A DNA stretch of 64,000 bases from Isoptericola sp. AK164 (GCF_029643425.1 NZ_CP119106.1:930001-994000), one strand, 5' to 3'. Counted from the first letter of the stretch, positions 8,191 through 17,870 are shown. The notes: generated by a model not told the origin, from the sequence alone. Program-made: numbers and translations.

Positions 8191-11100
8191 GTGACAGCCA
8201 CCGCCCCCTCGCCCGGCGTCCCGACCGGCGCTGCCCGCGCCGCGGTCCGCCTGGTGCCGCCGGCCCCCGCGCAGGACGCCGGGGCCGCGGTCGTGCTGGA
8301 CGAGACGCAGGAGGCCGCGGTCGCCGAGGCGCTCACGGCGCCCGCCTGCCTCGTCGTGGGCGCGCCGGGCACGGGCCGGACGACGGTCGCGCGCGAGATC
8401 GCCGTGCGGGCGATCCGTGACGGTCTGGACCCGGCCCGCGTCCTCGTGCTCGCCGCGACCCGGCGTTCGGCGGCTCGCCTGCGCGACGAGGTGGCCGCCG
8501 GTGCGGACCGGACGATCGGGGCGCCGATGGTGCGCACCGCGGCGTCGGCGGCGTTCTCGGTGCTGCGCACCCGGGCCGGGGCGCTGGGCGAACCGGCGCC
8601 CACCCTGGTCTCGGGGCCCGAGCAGGACCTCGTGCTCGCCGAGCTCCTGGAGGGCCGGCTCGCGGGGGAGGGGACCCCGCTGCCGCTGCCCGACGGGCTG
8701 CCCGAGGAGTCGCTGGGCCTGCGCGGGCTGCGCCAGGAGCTGCGCGACCTGCTGATGCGGGCCGCCGAGCGTGGGCTCGCCCCCGCCGACCTCGCCGCGC
8801 TGGGCCGCCGCCACGAGCGGCCCGAGTGGGAGCTCGGGGCGCGCCTGTACGAGGAGTACCTGGACGTCATGGCGCTGCGCCTCGGCACCCCGGACGCCGG
8901 GGAGCGGTACGACCCGGCCGTCGTCGTCGACGAGGCGGCGCACGCGCTGGCCACCTGGCGCGACGAGCTCCCCGACACCCCCGCGCCGCGCTGGGACCTC
9001 GTCGTGGTTGACGACTACCAGGAGGCCACGGTGGCCACCGCGCGGCTGCTCGGCGTGCTGCACGACGACGGCGCCCGGCTCGCGCTCCTCGCCGACCCGG
9101 ACGTCGCGGTGCAGGGCTTCCGCGGTGCCGTGCCCGGGCTGGTCGGCCGTGCCGCCGCGCGCCGGGGCGAGGTCGGGGCCTTCGACGCGCGCACCGTCGT
9201 CCTGGGGAGCGCGTGGCGTCAGCCCGAGCGGCTGCGCGACGTCACGCGCGCGGTCACGTCCCGCGTCGCGACCGTCTCGGGAGCCCTGCACCGTGGCGCG
9301 GCCGCCCGGCCGGACGACGGCGACACCCGAGCGGAGGACGGCGACACCCGGCCGGACGACGCCGCGCGGGCCGACGTCGCCGTGCTCGCCGGCGCCGCCC
9401 AGGAGGCCGCGTACATCGCCCGTGAGCTCCGGGCGGAGCACCTGCTGCACGGCACCCCCTGGGAGCGCATGGCCGTGGTCGCCCGCAGCGGCGACCGGCT
9501 GGCCTCCCTGCGGCGTGACCTCGTCGCGGCCTCGGTGCCGGTGGCCCTGCTCGGATCGGACGTTCCGCTGCGCGACGAGCCCGCCGTCGTGCCGCTGCTC
9601 GCCGCCCTGCGGGTCTGCGCCGGACCGGGACCCCTGGACCGGATCCTGGCCGAGGGCTCCCCGGAACCGCCGCCGCTGCTCGACCCGGAGACCGCGGCGC
9701 TGCTGCTCACCTCACCGGTCGGCGGCCTGGACGTCGTCGCGCTGCGGAGGCTGCGCCGCGCGCTGCGGGCCGAGGAGCTCTCGGGCGGGGGCGGGCGCTC
9801 GTCGGACGCGCTGCTGGTCGAGGTGCTCGGCGACCCGGACCGTGCGGCGACCCTGCCGGCCGTCGTGCGCCGCGGGCCCCTCGCCGTGGCGCGGGTGCTC
9901 GCCGCGGGCCGGGACGCCGCCGCCGTCGAGGGGGCGACCGCCCAGACCGTGCTGTGGGCCGTGTGGGCCGCCACGGGCCTCGCGGACCGCTGGCGCGACC
10001 TGGCGCTCGCGGGCGGTCCGGCCGGTGTGCGGGCCGACCGGGACCTGGACGCCACGCTCGCGCTGTTCCGCGCGGCCGAGACGTACGTCGAGCGGATGCC
10101 CGGCGCGCCGGTCGGGGCGTTCGTCGACTACCTCGCCTCCCAGGACCTCCCGGCCGACTCGCTCGCGGCCTCGGCGACCGGGACCCGGTCGGTCGAGGCG
10201 TTGACACCGGCCGGGGCCGCGGGCCGGGAGTGGGACGTCGTCGTGGTCGCCGGCGTCCAGGACGGCGTGTGGCCCGACCTGCGGCTGCGCGACTCCCTGC
10301 TCGGCTCGCAGGCGCTGGTGGAGCTGCTCGCCGGCCGGTCCGCGGACGCCCACGGCGTGGGCAAGGAGGCGCGGGCCCAGGTGCTCGCCGACGAGCTGCG
10401 CGCCTTCGCCGTCGCCACCTCGCGGGCCCGCCGCCGGCTGCTCGTCACGGCGGTCGAGGACGCCGAGGACAGCCCCTCGGTGTTCTGCGACCTCGTCGAC
10501 CCCCGCGGCGACGACGGCGAGGGTCCCGACCCTCGTCGCGTCGGCGTCGGCCCGCCGCTGGACCTGCGTGGGATCGTCGCGGCCGCGCGGGCGGAGCTGG
10601 TCCGGGCCGCCACGGCGCGGCTCGCCGCGGGGGACGACACGGGCGAGGAGCCCGCCGCCGACGCCCACGCGGGCACCGGCGCCGGCGCGGGTGCCGACGA
10701 GGGCGAGGGTGCCGACGGGGGCGCCGCTGACGCGGACACCTCCGCCGGGACGGCGGCCGCGCTGCTGGCCCGGCTGGCGGAGGCGGGGATCGCCGAGGCC
10801 GACCCGCGGACCTGGTACGGCGTCGCGCACGCCTCCAGCGACGCGCCCCTGTGGGGACCCGAGGACGAGGTGACCGTCTCGCCCTCCAAGGTCGACACGG
10901 TGGACTCCTGCGCGCTGCGCTGGGCCTTCGAGTCCGCGGGGGGCACCGCGCCCGACGCCACGCACCAGAGCCTCGGCACGCTGGTGCACAGCATCGCCGA
11001 GGAGCACCCCGCCGCGTCGCTGTCGGTGCTGCGCGCCGAGCTCGACCGCCGCTGGCCCGAGCTCGCGCTGCCCGAGGGATGGCCCACCCGCCAGCTCCGG

Positions 11101-11613
11101 CGCCGCGCCGAGGCCATGATCGAGCGGCTGGCGGCCTACACCGCCGAGCACGGTGAGCCGCTGCTCGTCGAGCCCGCGTTCGACCTGACGGTCGGCCGTG
11201 CGCGCCTGCGCGGCAAGATCGACCGGGTCGAGCCCGACGACGACGGCGTGGTCGTCGCCGACCTCAAGACCGGCCGGTCGATGCCCGCGCAGGCGAAGGC
11301 GGCGGAGAACCCGCAGCTCGGTGCGTACCAGCTCGCCGTCGAGTCCGGTGCCCTGGAGCTCCCCGACGGCGTCCGCAGCGCGGGGGCGCGGCTCGTCTAC
11401 GTCGCCAACGGCGCCCGCGGTGCCACCCTGCGCACCCAGCCGGCCCTGGAGGTCGAGCCCGACGGGTCGAGCTGGGCGCGTGCGCTCGTCGAGCAGGCCG
11501 CCGACACCATGGCCGCCTCGGCGTTCACCGCCCGGGAGAACGACCTGTGCACCATGTGCCCCGTGCGGCGCAGCTGCCCCGTGCAGACCGAGGGACGGAG
11601 CGTGATCTCGTGA
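8191..11613 (+). CDS. adnA: AdnA, subunit of the AdnAB helicase-nuclease
   Basis: Together with AdnB this subunit resects double-strand breaks for recombination; AdnAB is the actinobacterial counterpart of RecBCD and AddAB. It has 1,140 residues: a UvrD-like motor (about 35-800), a Gly/Ala/Asp-rich linker (about 810-855) and a RecB-type nuclease (about 890-1140) with the VVADLKTGR and QLGAYQLAVE motifs. Four cysteines (near 907, then CTMCPVRRSC near 1120-1130) match the AddB-type iron-sulfur staple. Walker A reads GAPGTGRT (57-64), with Arg in place of the catalytic Lys, and motif II is DDYQE. The GTG has no nearby Shine-Dalgarno sequence; TCGAAT lies 7 nt upstream. It overlaps adnB by 4 bp. 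Confidence 0.93.
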   Translation: MTATAPSPGVPTGAARAAVRLVPPAPAQDAGAAVVLDETQEAAVAEALTAPACLVVGAPGTGRTTVAREIAVRAIRDGLDPARVLVLAATRRSAARLRDEVAAGADRTIGAPMVRTAASAAFSVLRTRAGALGEPAPTLVSGPEQDLVLAELLEGRLAGEGTPLPLPDGLPEESLGLRGLRQELRDLLMRAAERGLAPADLAALGRRHERPEWELGARLYEEYLDVMALRLGTPDAGERYDPAVVVDEAAHALATWRDELPDTPAPRWDLVVVDDYQEATVATARLLGVLHDDGARLALLADPDVAVQGFRGAVPGLVGRAAARRGEVGAFDARTVVLGSAWRQPERLRDVTRAVTSRVATVSGALHRGAAARPDDGDTRAEDGDTRPDDAARADVAVLAGAAQEAAYIARELRAEHLLHGTPWERMAVVARSGDRLASLRRDLVAASVPVALLGSDVPLRDEPAVVPLLAALRVCAGPGPLDRILAEGSPEPPPLLDPETAALLLTSPVGGLDVVALRRLRRALRAEELSGGGGRSSDALLVEVLGDPDRAATLPAVVRRGPLAVARVLAAGRDAAAVEGATAQTVLWAVWAATGLADRWRDLALAGGPAGVRADRDLDATLALFRAAETYVERMPGAPVGAFVDYLASQDLPADSLAASATGTRSVEALTPAGAAGREWDVVVVAGVQDGVWPDLRLRDSLLGSQALVELLAGRSADAHGVGKEARAQVLADELRAFAVATSRARRRLLVTAVEDAEDSPSVFCDLVDPRGDDGEGPDPRRVGVGPPLDLRGIVAAARAELVRAATARLAAGDDTGEEPAADAHAGTGAGAGADEGEGADGGAADADTSAGTAAALLARLAEAGIAEADPRTWYGVAHASSDAPLWGPEDEVTVSPSKVDTVDSCALRWAFESAGGTAPDATHQSLGTLVHSIAEEHPAASLSVLRAELDRRWPELALPEGWPTRQLRRRAEAMIERLAAYTAEHGEPLLVEPAFDLTVGRARLRGKIDRVEPDDDGVVVADLKTGRSMPAQAKAAENPQLGAYQLAVESGALELPDGVRSAGARLVYVANGARGATLRTQPALEVEPDGSSWARALVEQAADTMAASAFTARENDLCTMCPVRRSCPVQTEGRSVIS

Positions 11614-14600
11614 CGACGTCGGACGCCGGCCGGCCGCGCCGCGACGAGGAGCTGCTGCTCGACGACGCCGCCTGGTCCGCCCTGCCGGAGCAGGACCGCA
11701 GCACGCAGCTCGGCTTCCCCGCGCTGGCCGGCCCGGACGACGAGGACGCGCAGCCCGCGGCGCCGCGGCTGTCGGCCCGGGACATCGCCGGGCTGCTCGG
11801 GCGTCCCGCCCCCACCGACGAGCAGGTGGCCGTCATCGAGGCGCCGCTGGAGCCGGTGCTGGTCGTGGCCGGCGCCGGGTCGGGCAAGACCGAGACGATG
11901 GCGGCCCGCGTCGTGTGGCTCCTGGCCAACGAGCTGGTCGAGCCCGAGGAGGTGCTGGGCCTGACCTTCACCCGCAAGGCGGCCGGCGAGCTGTCCGCGC
12001 GGGTGCAGTCCCGCCTCGGGCAGCTCGCGCGGGCGCGGGGCGGGTCGTCGTCCGACCTGGACCTGCTGGCCCGCCCGACCGTCGCCACGTATCACGCGTA
12101 CGCCGCCTCCCTGGTGGGTGACCACGGGCTGCGCCTCGGCGTCGAGCCCGGGTCGCGGCTGCTCGGCGAGGCGAACCAGTGGCAGCTCGCGGCGGAGATC
12201 GTCGAGTCCTGGGACGGCGACCTGGGCACCGAGAAGGCGGTCAGCACCGTGGTCGGGGCCGTGCTGTCGCTGTCCGGGGCGCTGGGGGAGCACCTGCGTG
12301 ACGTCGACGAGGCCCGCGCGGCGCTCGAGGACGTCGTCGAGCGTCTCGAGAACCTGCCGCTCGGTCCGCGCCAGCGGCAGCGCACCAAGGAGGTCGAGGC
12401 GCTCATCGGCTCGGTGGCCGAACGGGCCCGCCTGCTCGACCTCGTCGCCGAGTACCGGCGTCGCAAGCGCCACACCGACTCCCTCGACTTCGGCGACCAG
12501 GTGGCGTTCGCCGCCGAGCTCGCGCGCACCGTGCCCGCGGTCGGCGCGGGCGAACGCGCGCGCTACCGCGTCGTGCTGCTCGACGAGTACCAGGACACCT
12601 CCCACGCGCAGGTCGAGCTGCTCGCCGGCCTGTTCGGCGGGGGCCACCCCGTGACCGCCGTGGGAGACCCGCACCAGTCCATCTACGGCTGGCGCGGGGC
12701 CTCCGCGTCCGGGCTGTCGCGGTTCCCCGACCGGTTCCGGCACGCCGACGGCGGCACGGCCGCCGTGCGCTACCTGAGCACGTCGTGGCGGAACGACGAC
12801 GCCGTCCTGCAGGCCGCCAACGTGGCGTCCCGCCCGCTGCGCGAGGAGAACGGGGCCGGTGTTGTCCGGGTGCCCCCGCTGGACCTGCGCCCCGGCGCCG
12901 GCACGGGGTCCGTGACCGCCCACGTGGCCGCCACCCTGGAGGAGGAGGCCGAGGCTGTCGCGGACTTCGTGGCCGCCCGCTGGCGTCGGTCGAGCCGCCC
13001 GGACGCCTCCGACCGGGTCACCGCCGCGGTGCTGTGCCGCGTGCGGTCGCAGTTCCCGGCCCTGGAGACGGCGCTGCGCCGGCGCGGCCTGCCCGTGGAG
13101 GTGGTCGGCCTGGGCGGCCTGCTGAGCACGCCCGAGGTGGTCGACGTCGTCGCGCTCCTGGAGGCCGTCCACGACCCCTCGCGGGGCGACTCGCTGCTGC
13201 GGCTGCTGACCGGGCCGCGCGTGAACCTCGGGGCCGCCGACCTGCACGCGCTGGGATCCTGGGCCGCCGACCTGGCGCGCCGCGACGCCCCGCGGCCCTC
13301 CCCGTCGCGCACCGACGCAGCATCCGAGGGGTCCGAAGGGCTCGGGGGCCCGCAGACGGACGACCCCACGGTCGTGGAGGGCGACGTCGTCGACCACCGC
13401 TCCCTCGTCGACGCCCTGGACGACCTGCCCGAACCCGGCCGGGCCGCCCGGGACGGCCGCGTGCTCACCCCCGACGGGCATGCCCGGCTGGCCGCGCTGT
13501 CCCGGCTGCTGCGCGGGCTGCGCTCCCTGACGTACCTGTCCCTGCCCGAGCTGGTCGTCGTCGCCGAGCGGGCGCTCGGGCTCGACGTCGAGGTCGCCAC
13601 CGCGGAGATCCTCGCCGACGGGCTGGTCGCCACCGGCGGTGCGACGGCCGCCGAGGGGGTGAGCCGCCGGGGCCGCGAGCACCTGGACGCGTTCCGCGAC
13701 GTCGCCGCCGGGTTCGCGCAGTCCGCCGACCTGGCGACGCTGGGTGCGTTCCTGGCCTGGCTGGGCGTGGCCGACGATCAGGAGCGCGGACTGGACATGC
13801 CCGTGCGGGAGCCCGACCCCGACGCGGTGCAGATCATCACCGCGCACGCCGCCAAGGGCCTGGAGTGGGACGTCGTGGCGGTGCCCGGACTGGTCGACGG
13901 CGTCTTCCCGACCATCGCCGAGACGTCGAAGGGTCGCACCGACTCCGGCTGGCTTACGGGCCTCGGCGAGCTGCCCTACCCGCTGCGCGGCGACGCGGAC
14001 GACCTGCCCGTCTTCCGCCTCGACGAGGCGGAAGACACCAAGGACCTCGTCGCCCGCCGGGACGAGTTCGTCCTGGACTGCGGGGCCCACCAGCTCGCCG
14101 AGGAGCGCCGGCTCGCCTACGTCGCCTTCACCCGGGCCCGCCGCGAGCTCTTCTGCACCGCGCACTGGTGGGGGACGGGGTCCCGGCCGCGCCAGGTCTC
14201 GCCGTTCCTGGTCGAGCTCGCCGCCGAGGGCCTCGTCGACACCAGCGGCTGGCACGCGCTGCCCGACGCCACGGACGGCAACCCCCGGGACGACCTCGAG
14301 CGGTCCGGCGTGTGGCCGGCGCCGCGGGACACCGCAGGTCCGGAGGTCTCCCCGCGCGACGTCCTGCGTGCCACCGCCGCCCGCGTCACCGAGGCGGCCC
14401 GGCAGGGCGCGGTGCCGGACGACGGCGCGCTGCGCGACGTCGCCGGGCACGACCTCGTCGAGCTGTCCCGGATCCTGCTCGCCGAGCAGGCCGAGCACGA
14501 CGAGCCCACCGTCGAGATGCCCGCGCACGTCTCGGCCTCCGGGCTGGTGCGCCTGTCCCGCGACCGGGACGAGTTCGCGCGCCAGCTGCGCCGGCCGGTG

Positions 14601-15134
14601 CCCGCCGAACCCACGGTGCACGCCCGCCGCGGGACGCTGTTCCACGCCTGGGTCGAGCAGTTCTACTCCGCGGCCTCCCTCGTGGACGTCGACGACCTGC
14701 CCGGTGCCGACGAGCAGGACACCGCCACGGACCTCGCCCTGGACGAGCTGCGCCGGCGCTTCGAGCAGACGCCCTGGGCGGCGCGGACCCCGGTCGCCGT
14801 CGAGCAGGACGTGGAGACGCCCATCGGCGGTGTCATGGTGCGCTCGCGCATGGACGCCGTCTTCGTCGATCCCGACGCACCGCCGCCGGCACCCGGCGAG
14901 CCGCCCGCCGTCGTCGTCGTGGACTGGAAGACGGGACGCGAACCCACCGACCCCGCCGACCGCGCCCAGCGGGAGGTCCAGCTCGCCGCGTACCGGCTGG
15001 CGTGGTCGCGCTGGAAGGGGCTGCCCGTGGAGAAGGTCGGCGCGGCGTTCGTCTACGTCACCTCCGGGACGACGGTGCGGCCCGCCGAGCTGCTCGACGA
15101 GGCCGGGCTGGAAGCGCTCGTCCGCGGCTCCTAG
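11610..15134 (+). CDS. adnB: AdnB, lead motor-nuclease subunit of AdnAB
   Basis: 1,174 residues. The N-terminal SF1A motor has an intact Walker A GAGSGKT (88-94), LTFTRKAAGEL (Ia), LLDEYQDTSHAQ (II, about 325), VGDPHQSIYGWRG (III) and HAAKGLEWDVV (V). The C-terminal RecB-family nuclease has RGTLFHAWVEQF, VVVDWKTGRE (about 1105) and QLAAYRLAW. In Mycobacterium AdnB is the principal translocating motor and AdnA its partner, which fits the intact ATPase here and the substituted one in AdnA. The GTG lies in the ATGA-like GTGA overlap with adnA, with GGGACGGAG 9 nt upstream. Confidence 0.95.
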   Translation: MTTSDAGRPRRDEELLLDDAAWSALPEQDRSTQLGFPALAGPDDEDAQPAAPRLSARDIAGLLGRPAPTDEQVAVIEAPLEPVLVVAGAGSGKTETMAARVVWLLANELVEPEEVLGLTFTRKAAGELSARVQSRLGQLARARGGSSSDLDLLARPTVATYHAYAASLVGDHGLRLGVEPGSRLLGEANQWQLAAEIVESWDGDLGTEKAVSTVVGAVLSLSGALGEHLRDVDEARAALEDVVERLENLPLGPRQRQRTKEVEALIGSVAERARLLDLVAEYRRRKRHTDSLDFGDQVAFAAELARTVPAVGAGERARYRVVLLDEYQDTSHAQVELLAGLFGGGHPVTAVGDPHQSIYGWRGASASGLSRFPDRFRHADGGTAAVRYLSTSWRNDDAVLQAANVASRPLREENGAGVVRVPPLDLRPGAGTGSVTAHVAATLEEEAEAVADFVAARWRRSSRPDASDRVTAAVLCRVRSQFPALETALRRRGLPVEVVGLGGLLSTPEVVDVVALLEAVHDPSRGDSLLRLLTGPRVNLGAADLHALGSWAADLARRDAPRPSPSRTDAASEGSEGLGGPQTDDPTVVEGDVVDHRSLVDALDDLPEPGRAARDGRVLTPDGHARLAALSRLLRGLRSLTYLSLPELVVVAERALGLDVEVATAEILADGLVATGGATAAEGVSRRGREHLDAFRDVAAGFAQSADLATLGAFLAWLGVADDQERGLDMPVREPDPDAVQIITAHAAKGLEWDVVAVPGLVDGVFPTIAETSKGRTDSGWLTGLGELPYPLRGDADDLPVFRLDEAEDTKDLVARRDEFVLDCGAHQLAEERRLAYVAFTRARRELFCTAHWWGTGSRPRQVSPFLVELAAEGLVDTSGWHALPDATDGNPRDDLERSGVWPAPRDTAGPEVSPRDVLRATAARVTEAARQGAVPDDGALRDVAGHDLVELSRILLAEQAEHDEPTVEMPAHVSASGLVRLSRDRDEFARQLRRPVPAEPTVHARRGTLFHAWVEQFYSAASLVDVDDLPGADEQDTATDLALDELRRRFEQTPWAARTPVAVEQDVETPIGGVMVRSRMDAVFVDPDAPPPAPGEPPAVVVVDWKTGREPTDPADRAQREVQLAAYRLAWSRWKGLPVEKVGAAFVYVTSGTTVRPAELLDEAGLEALVRGS

Positions 15135-15137
15135 GCT
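15132..15137 (+). promoter_or_regulatory. -10 hexamer built on the adnB stop codon
   Basis: TAGGCT begins with the TAG stop of adnB and ends 6 nt before the GTG of the next gene, the spacing expected for a leaderless transcript. Prediction only. Confidence 0.5.
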
Positions 15138-15143
15138 GCTCCC

Positions 15144-15515
15144 GTGGTCGCAGCCGTGGGTCTCGTCGTCGTCCTGGCACTGCTCGCTCTGTTCCAGGTG
15201 CTGGTCGCCTGCGGCGCCCCGCTGGGTGCTTTCGTCTGGGGCGGCCGCCACCGGGTGCTCCCGGCGCGGCTCCGCGTCGGCAGCCTGGTCGCCGTGCTGG
15301 TCTACGCGGCGGTCTCCGTCGTCGCGCTGGACCGCGCGGGCATGATCGACGTGCTGCCCGACGGCGTCGCCCGCGTGGCGATGTGGGTGGTCGTCGGGTG
15401 GTTCGCGCTGTCGATCGTGCCCAACGCCATCTCCCGCAGCCGTCCCGAGCGGCTCCTGATGACACCCGTCACCGTGGTGCTCGCCGTGCTCGCCCTCCTG
15501 GTCGCCCTCTCCTGA
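15144..15515 (+). CDS. small four-helix membrane protein, unknown function
   Basis: A 123-residue hydrophobic protein with four predicted membrane helices (about 3-28, 42-65, 73-94 and 101-123) and short charged loops such as GGRHRVLPARLR and SRSRPERL. I do not recognise a named family. GTG start, no Shine-Dalgarno sequence, -10-like TAGGCT 6 nt upstream. Convergent with the phosphotransferase gene, with a strong hairpin between them. Conserved position between adnB and nudC suggests a real gene; in M. tuberculosis this slot holds a potassium-channel-like protein, which this is not. Confidence 0.75.
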   Translation: MVAAVGLVVVLALLALFQVLVACGAPLGAFVWGGRHRVLPARLRVGSLVAVLVYAAVSVVALDRAGMIDVLPDGVARVAMWVVVGWFALSIVPNAISRSRPERLLMTPVTVVLAVLALLVALS

Positions 15516-15519
15516 CCGT

Positions 15520-15577
15520 TGTGGGCGGGAAATCTGCAGGCAGGCACCGCTGAGGACCTGCAGATTTCACGCCCACA
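15520..15577. terminator. 21-bp stem hairpin between convergent genes
   Basis: Arms 15520-15540 and 15557-15577 pair at 20 of 21 positions around a 16-nt loop. The element ends just before the phosphotransferase stop codon and serves both converging genes. Confidence 0.75.
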
Positions 15578-15580
15578 GCG

Positions 15581-16504
15581 TCACGCGGGGGTGTCCTCCC
15601 GGGTGGCCTCGTCGAGGTCGGCGAGCATCGACTCCGCGTCGGCCACGACGTCCGGCAGGCCGCGGCGCACCCCGTGCATGAGCCACCGGGCCAGGGCCAG
15701 CTCGCCCACGAGCAGGGCGCGGTCGACGAGGCGAGGGTCCGCCAGCTCGGTCCGGCGCAGCCGGTAGGCCTCCATGATCGCGTCCACGCACTCCGGCGGC
15801 GCCGCGGCGAGCAGCCAGGCGAGATCGTCGGCCGGGTCGGCGACCCGCGCCTCCGACCACCCGCTGATGCTGCCCACCCGGTTCCCGGAGGCCAGCACCT
15901 GGTCGGGGGCGAGGTCCCCGTGCACGACGACCGGCTGGAACCGCCACAGGCTGATGTCCTCCAGCGCGGCCTCCCACCGGCGCAGCAGCCGCGTCGGCAC
16001 GCGCCGGGTCGCGGCCGCCTCGTCCAGCTCGACCAGGCGGCGCTCGCGGTACTCGGCCGCTGTGTAGCAGGGCAGCCCGCACGCCTCGACGACCGCCACC
16101 GGCAGCTCGTGCACCGCGGCGAGCGTGCGCCCCAGGTCGGCGGCGAGCCCCGGCCCGGGGCGCAGCGCGGCGACGTCCAGGGGGCTGCCGCTCAGGCGCC
16201 GGTGGACGACGGCGCGACCGCCCTCGGGCAGCAGCGCCGACCCGGCGACGCGGGGCACGGTGAAGGGCAGCACGCCCGCCTCGACGTACAGGTGCAGCGA
16301 CTCGAGCAGCTCGATCTCGGCCTCGAGGGCGGCGCCGGCGAGCGTCGTCGACGGTGCGCGGACCAGCCACTCCGCGCCGTCCCCGGTCGTGACGATGGCG
16401 ACGTCGTAGTCGCCCGGCACGTCGTCGGGGTGCACGGACCGCGCGTCGAGGCCGGGCACGGCAGCCGTGGCGAGCGCGGCGAGAGCGAGGGGACTTCGGG
16501 GCAC
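15581..16504 (-). CDS. APH-family phosphotransferase (aminoglycoside/macrolide kinase-like)
   Basis: A 307-residue protein of the APH/choline-kinase fold. The catalytic loop VVVHGDLAPDQVLA is intact (HGDLxPxQ, with Q where many have N), followed by VGSISGWSEARVADPADDLAWLL in the position of the metal-binding D-x-D/E segment; the usual IDWxxA motif is here ISGWSEA, so the metal-binding Asp is replaced. Macrolide 2'-phosphotransferases and maltokinase-like proteins share the fold. Whether it phosphorylates a drug or a metabolite cannot be told. GTG start with TACGGT 6 nt upstream (leaderless). Divergent from nudC. Confidence 0.8.
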   Translation of the reverse strand: MPRSPLALAALATAAVPGLDARSVHPDDVPGDYDVAIVTTGDGAEWLVRAPSTTLAGAALEAEIELLESLHLYVEAGVLPFTVPRVAGSALLPEGGRAVVHRRLSGSPLDVAALRPGPGLAADLGRTLAAVHELPVAVVEACGLPCYTAAEYRERRLVELDEAAATRRVPTRLLRRWEAALEDISLWRFQPVVVHGDLAPDQVLASGNRVGSISGWSEARVADPADDLAWLLAAAPPECVDAIMEAYRLRRTELADPRLVDRALLVGELALARWLMHGVRRGLPDVVADAESMLADLDEATREDTPA

Positions 16505-16578
16505 GGTCCCACCGTAATGGGCCGTACCGGCGCCGCAGCGGTGCGTCCGCTGGCGTGTCCTGGCGTACGGTCGCAGGC

Positions 16579-17526
16579 GTGAACCCCCTGGAGCTGCCGT
16601 TCTCCCGCACCCGCCACGACCGCGCCGCGCACCGGCGCTCCGAGAGCGACCTCGTCGACCGGCTGCGGCGGGGACCTGACACCCGGGTGCTGGTCCTGCA
16701 CCGCAAGCGTCTCGCCGTCGTCGGCCACGAGTCGCCGCGCGCGGCGCTGCTCGCCCCGGGCGGGCTGCCCGAGGGGACCTGGGTCTACCTCGGCGAGGAC
16801 CACGGCGCGTCCTACGCGGCGCTGCTGCTGCCCGACGACGAGGGCCTCGCACCGCCGGAGGGCGCCGACGGGTGGTCGGGGCTGCGCGAGCTGACCTCCG
16901 GCCAGGCCGAGGCGCTGGCGGAGGACGACGACGCGACGGTCCTGGTGCACGGCCTGTCGGTGGAGGCCGTGGCCCTGGCGGGCTGGCACGCCACGCACCG
17001 ACGCTGCGGTCGCTGCGGCACACCGACCCTCGTGGTCCAGGGCGGCTGGGCGCGCCACTGCCCGGTGGACGAGCGCGAGACCTATCCGCGCACCGACCCC
17101 GCGGTCATCATGGCCGTCGTGGACGACGCCGACCGGCTGCTGCTCGGGCACGCGGCCACGTGGCCGGCGGGACGGTTCTCGACGCTGGCCGGCTTCGTCG
17201 AGGCGGGCGAGGCGCTGGAGGACACGGTGCGTCGCGAGGTGGCCGAGGAGTCCGGCGTCGTCGTCGGCACCGAGCCCGGCGACGTGGTCTACCGGGGCTC
17301 GCAGGCCTGGCCGTTCCCGGCCTCGCTCATGCTCGGCTTCCGGGCGCGGGCGATCGGGACCGAGGTGCGCACCGACGACGAGGAGGTCACCGACGCGCGC
17401 TGGTTCGCGCGCGACGAGCTGTACGACGCGGCCGCCTCCCGCGAGCTGCTGCTGCCCGGGCGGCACTCGATCGCCCGGGCCCTCATCGAAGAGTGGTACG
17501 GCGCGGAGCTGCCGGGCACCTGGTGA
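16579..17526 (+). CDS. nudC: NAD(+) diphosphatase / NAD-RNA decapping Nudix enzyme NudC
   Basis: A 315-residue Nudix hydrolase that cleaves NADH/NAD+ and, in E. coli, removes NAD caps from RNA. The Nudix box GFVEAGEALEDTVRREVAEE is complete. The zinc ribbon before it shows CGRCG and a later HCPVDE, so three cysteines are visible and the fourth is replaced by Asp. The family hallmark SQPWPFPxS appears as SQAWPFPAS. GTG is chosen as start because TACGGT lies 7 nt upstream; an in-frame upstream ATG/GTG at 16555 lacks signals. Part of the conserved adnAB-nudC-mrx-uvrD2 block. Confidence 0.92.
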   Translation: MNPLELPFSRTRHDRAAHRRSESDLVDRLRRGPDTRVLVLHRKRLAVVGHESPRAALLAPGGLPEGTWVYLGEDHGASYAALLLPDDEGLAPPEGADGWSGLRELTSGQAEALAEDDDATVLVHGLSVEAVALAGWHATHRRCGRCGTPTLVVQGGWARHCPVDERETYPRTDPAVIMAVVDDADRLLLGHAATWPAGRFSTLAGFVEAGEALEDTVRREVAEESGVVVGTEPGDVVYRGSQAWPFPASLMLGFRARAIGTEVRTDDEEVTDARWFARDELYDAAASRELLLPGRHSIARALIEEWYGAELPGTW

Positions 17527-17547
17527 CCCCGGCAGCTCCGGGACGCA

Positions 17548-17811
17548 TCAGGACAGGGCGGAGCGCACGTCGGCCAGCGACGGGTTGGTCGCGGCGGACC
17601 CGTCGGGGTAGACGACCGTCGGCACGGTGCGGTTGCCGCCGTTGACCTGCTCGACGTACGCGGCCGTCTCGGGCTGCTCCTCGATGTCGATCACCGTGTA
17701 GCCGATGCCCTCGGAGTCGAGCTGCGTGCGCAGGCGCCGGCAGTAGCCGCACCACGGCGTGGAGTACATCGTGATGGTGCCGGGCTCGGGCAGCGTCGGG
17801 GCGAGGGTCAT
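17548..17811 (-). CDS. mrx1: mycoredoxin (glutaredoxin-like, CGYC)
   Basis: An 87-residue thioredoxin-fold protein with active site PWCGYC (C21 and C24), the TVPTVV cis-proline loop and a C-terminal GSAATNPSLADV helix. Mycoredoxins reduce mixed disulfides between proteins and mycothiol in Actinobacteria. Its place between nudC and uvrD2 matches Rv3198A. AGGAGG 6 nt before the ATG gives a clear start. Transcribed divergently from uvrD2 across 59 bp. Confidence 0.93.
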   Translation of the reverse strand: MTLAPTLPEPGTITMYSTPWCGYCRRLRTQLDSEGIGYTVIDIEEQPETAAYVEQVNGGNRTVPTVVYPDGSAATNPSLADVRSALS

Positions 17812-17870
17812 CGTGGTCCTCCTGGGGAAACCGGGGTCGGTGTCGGGATCGGCTGCGACAATCGCAGACG

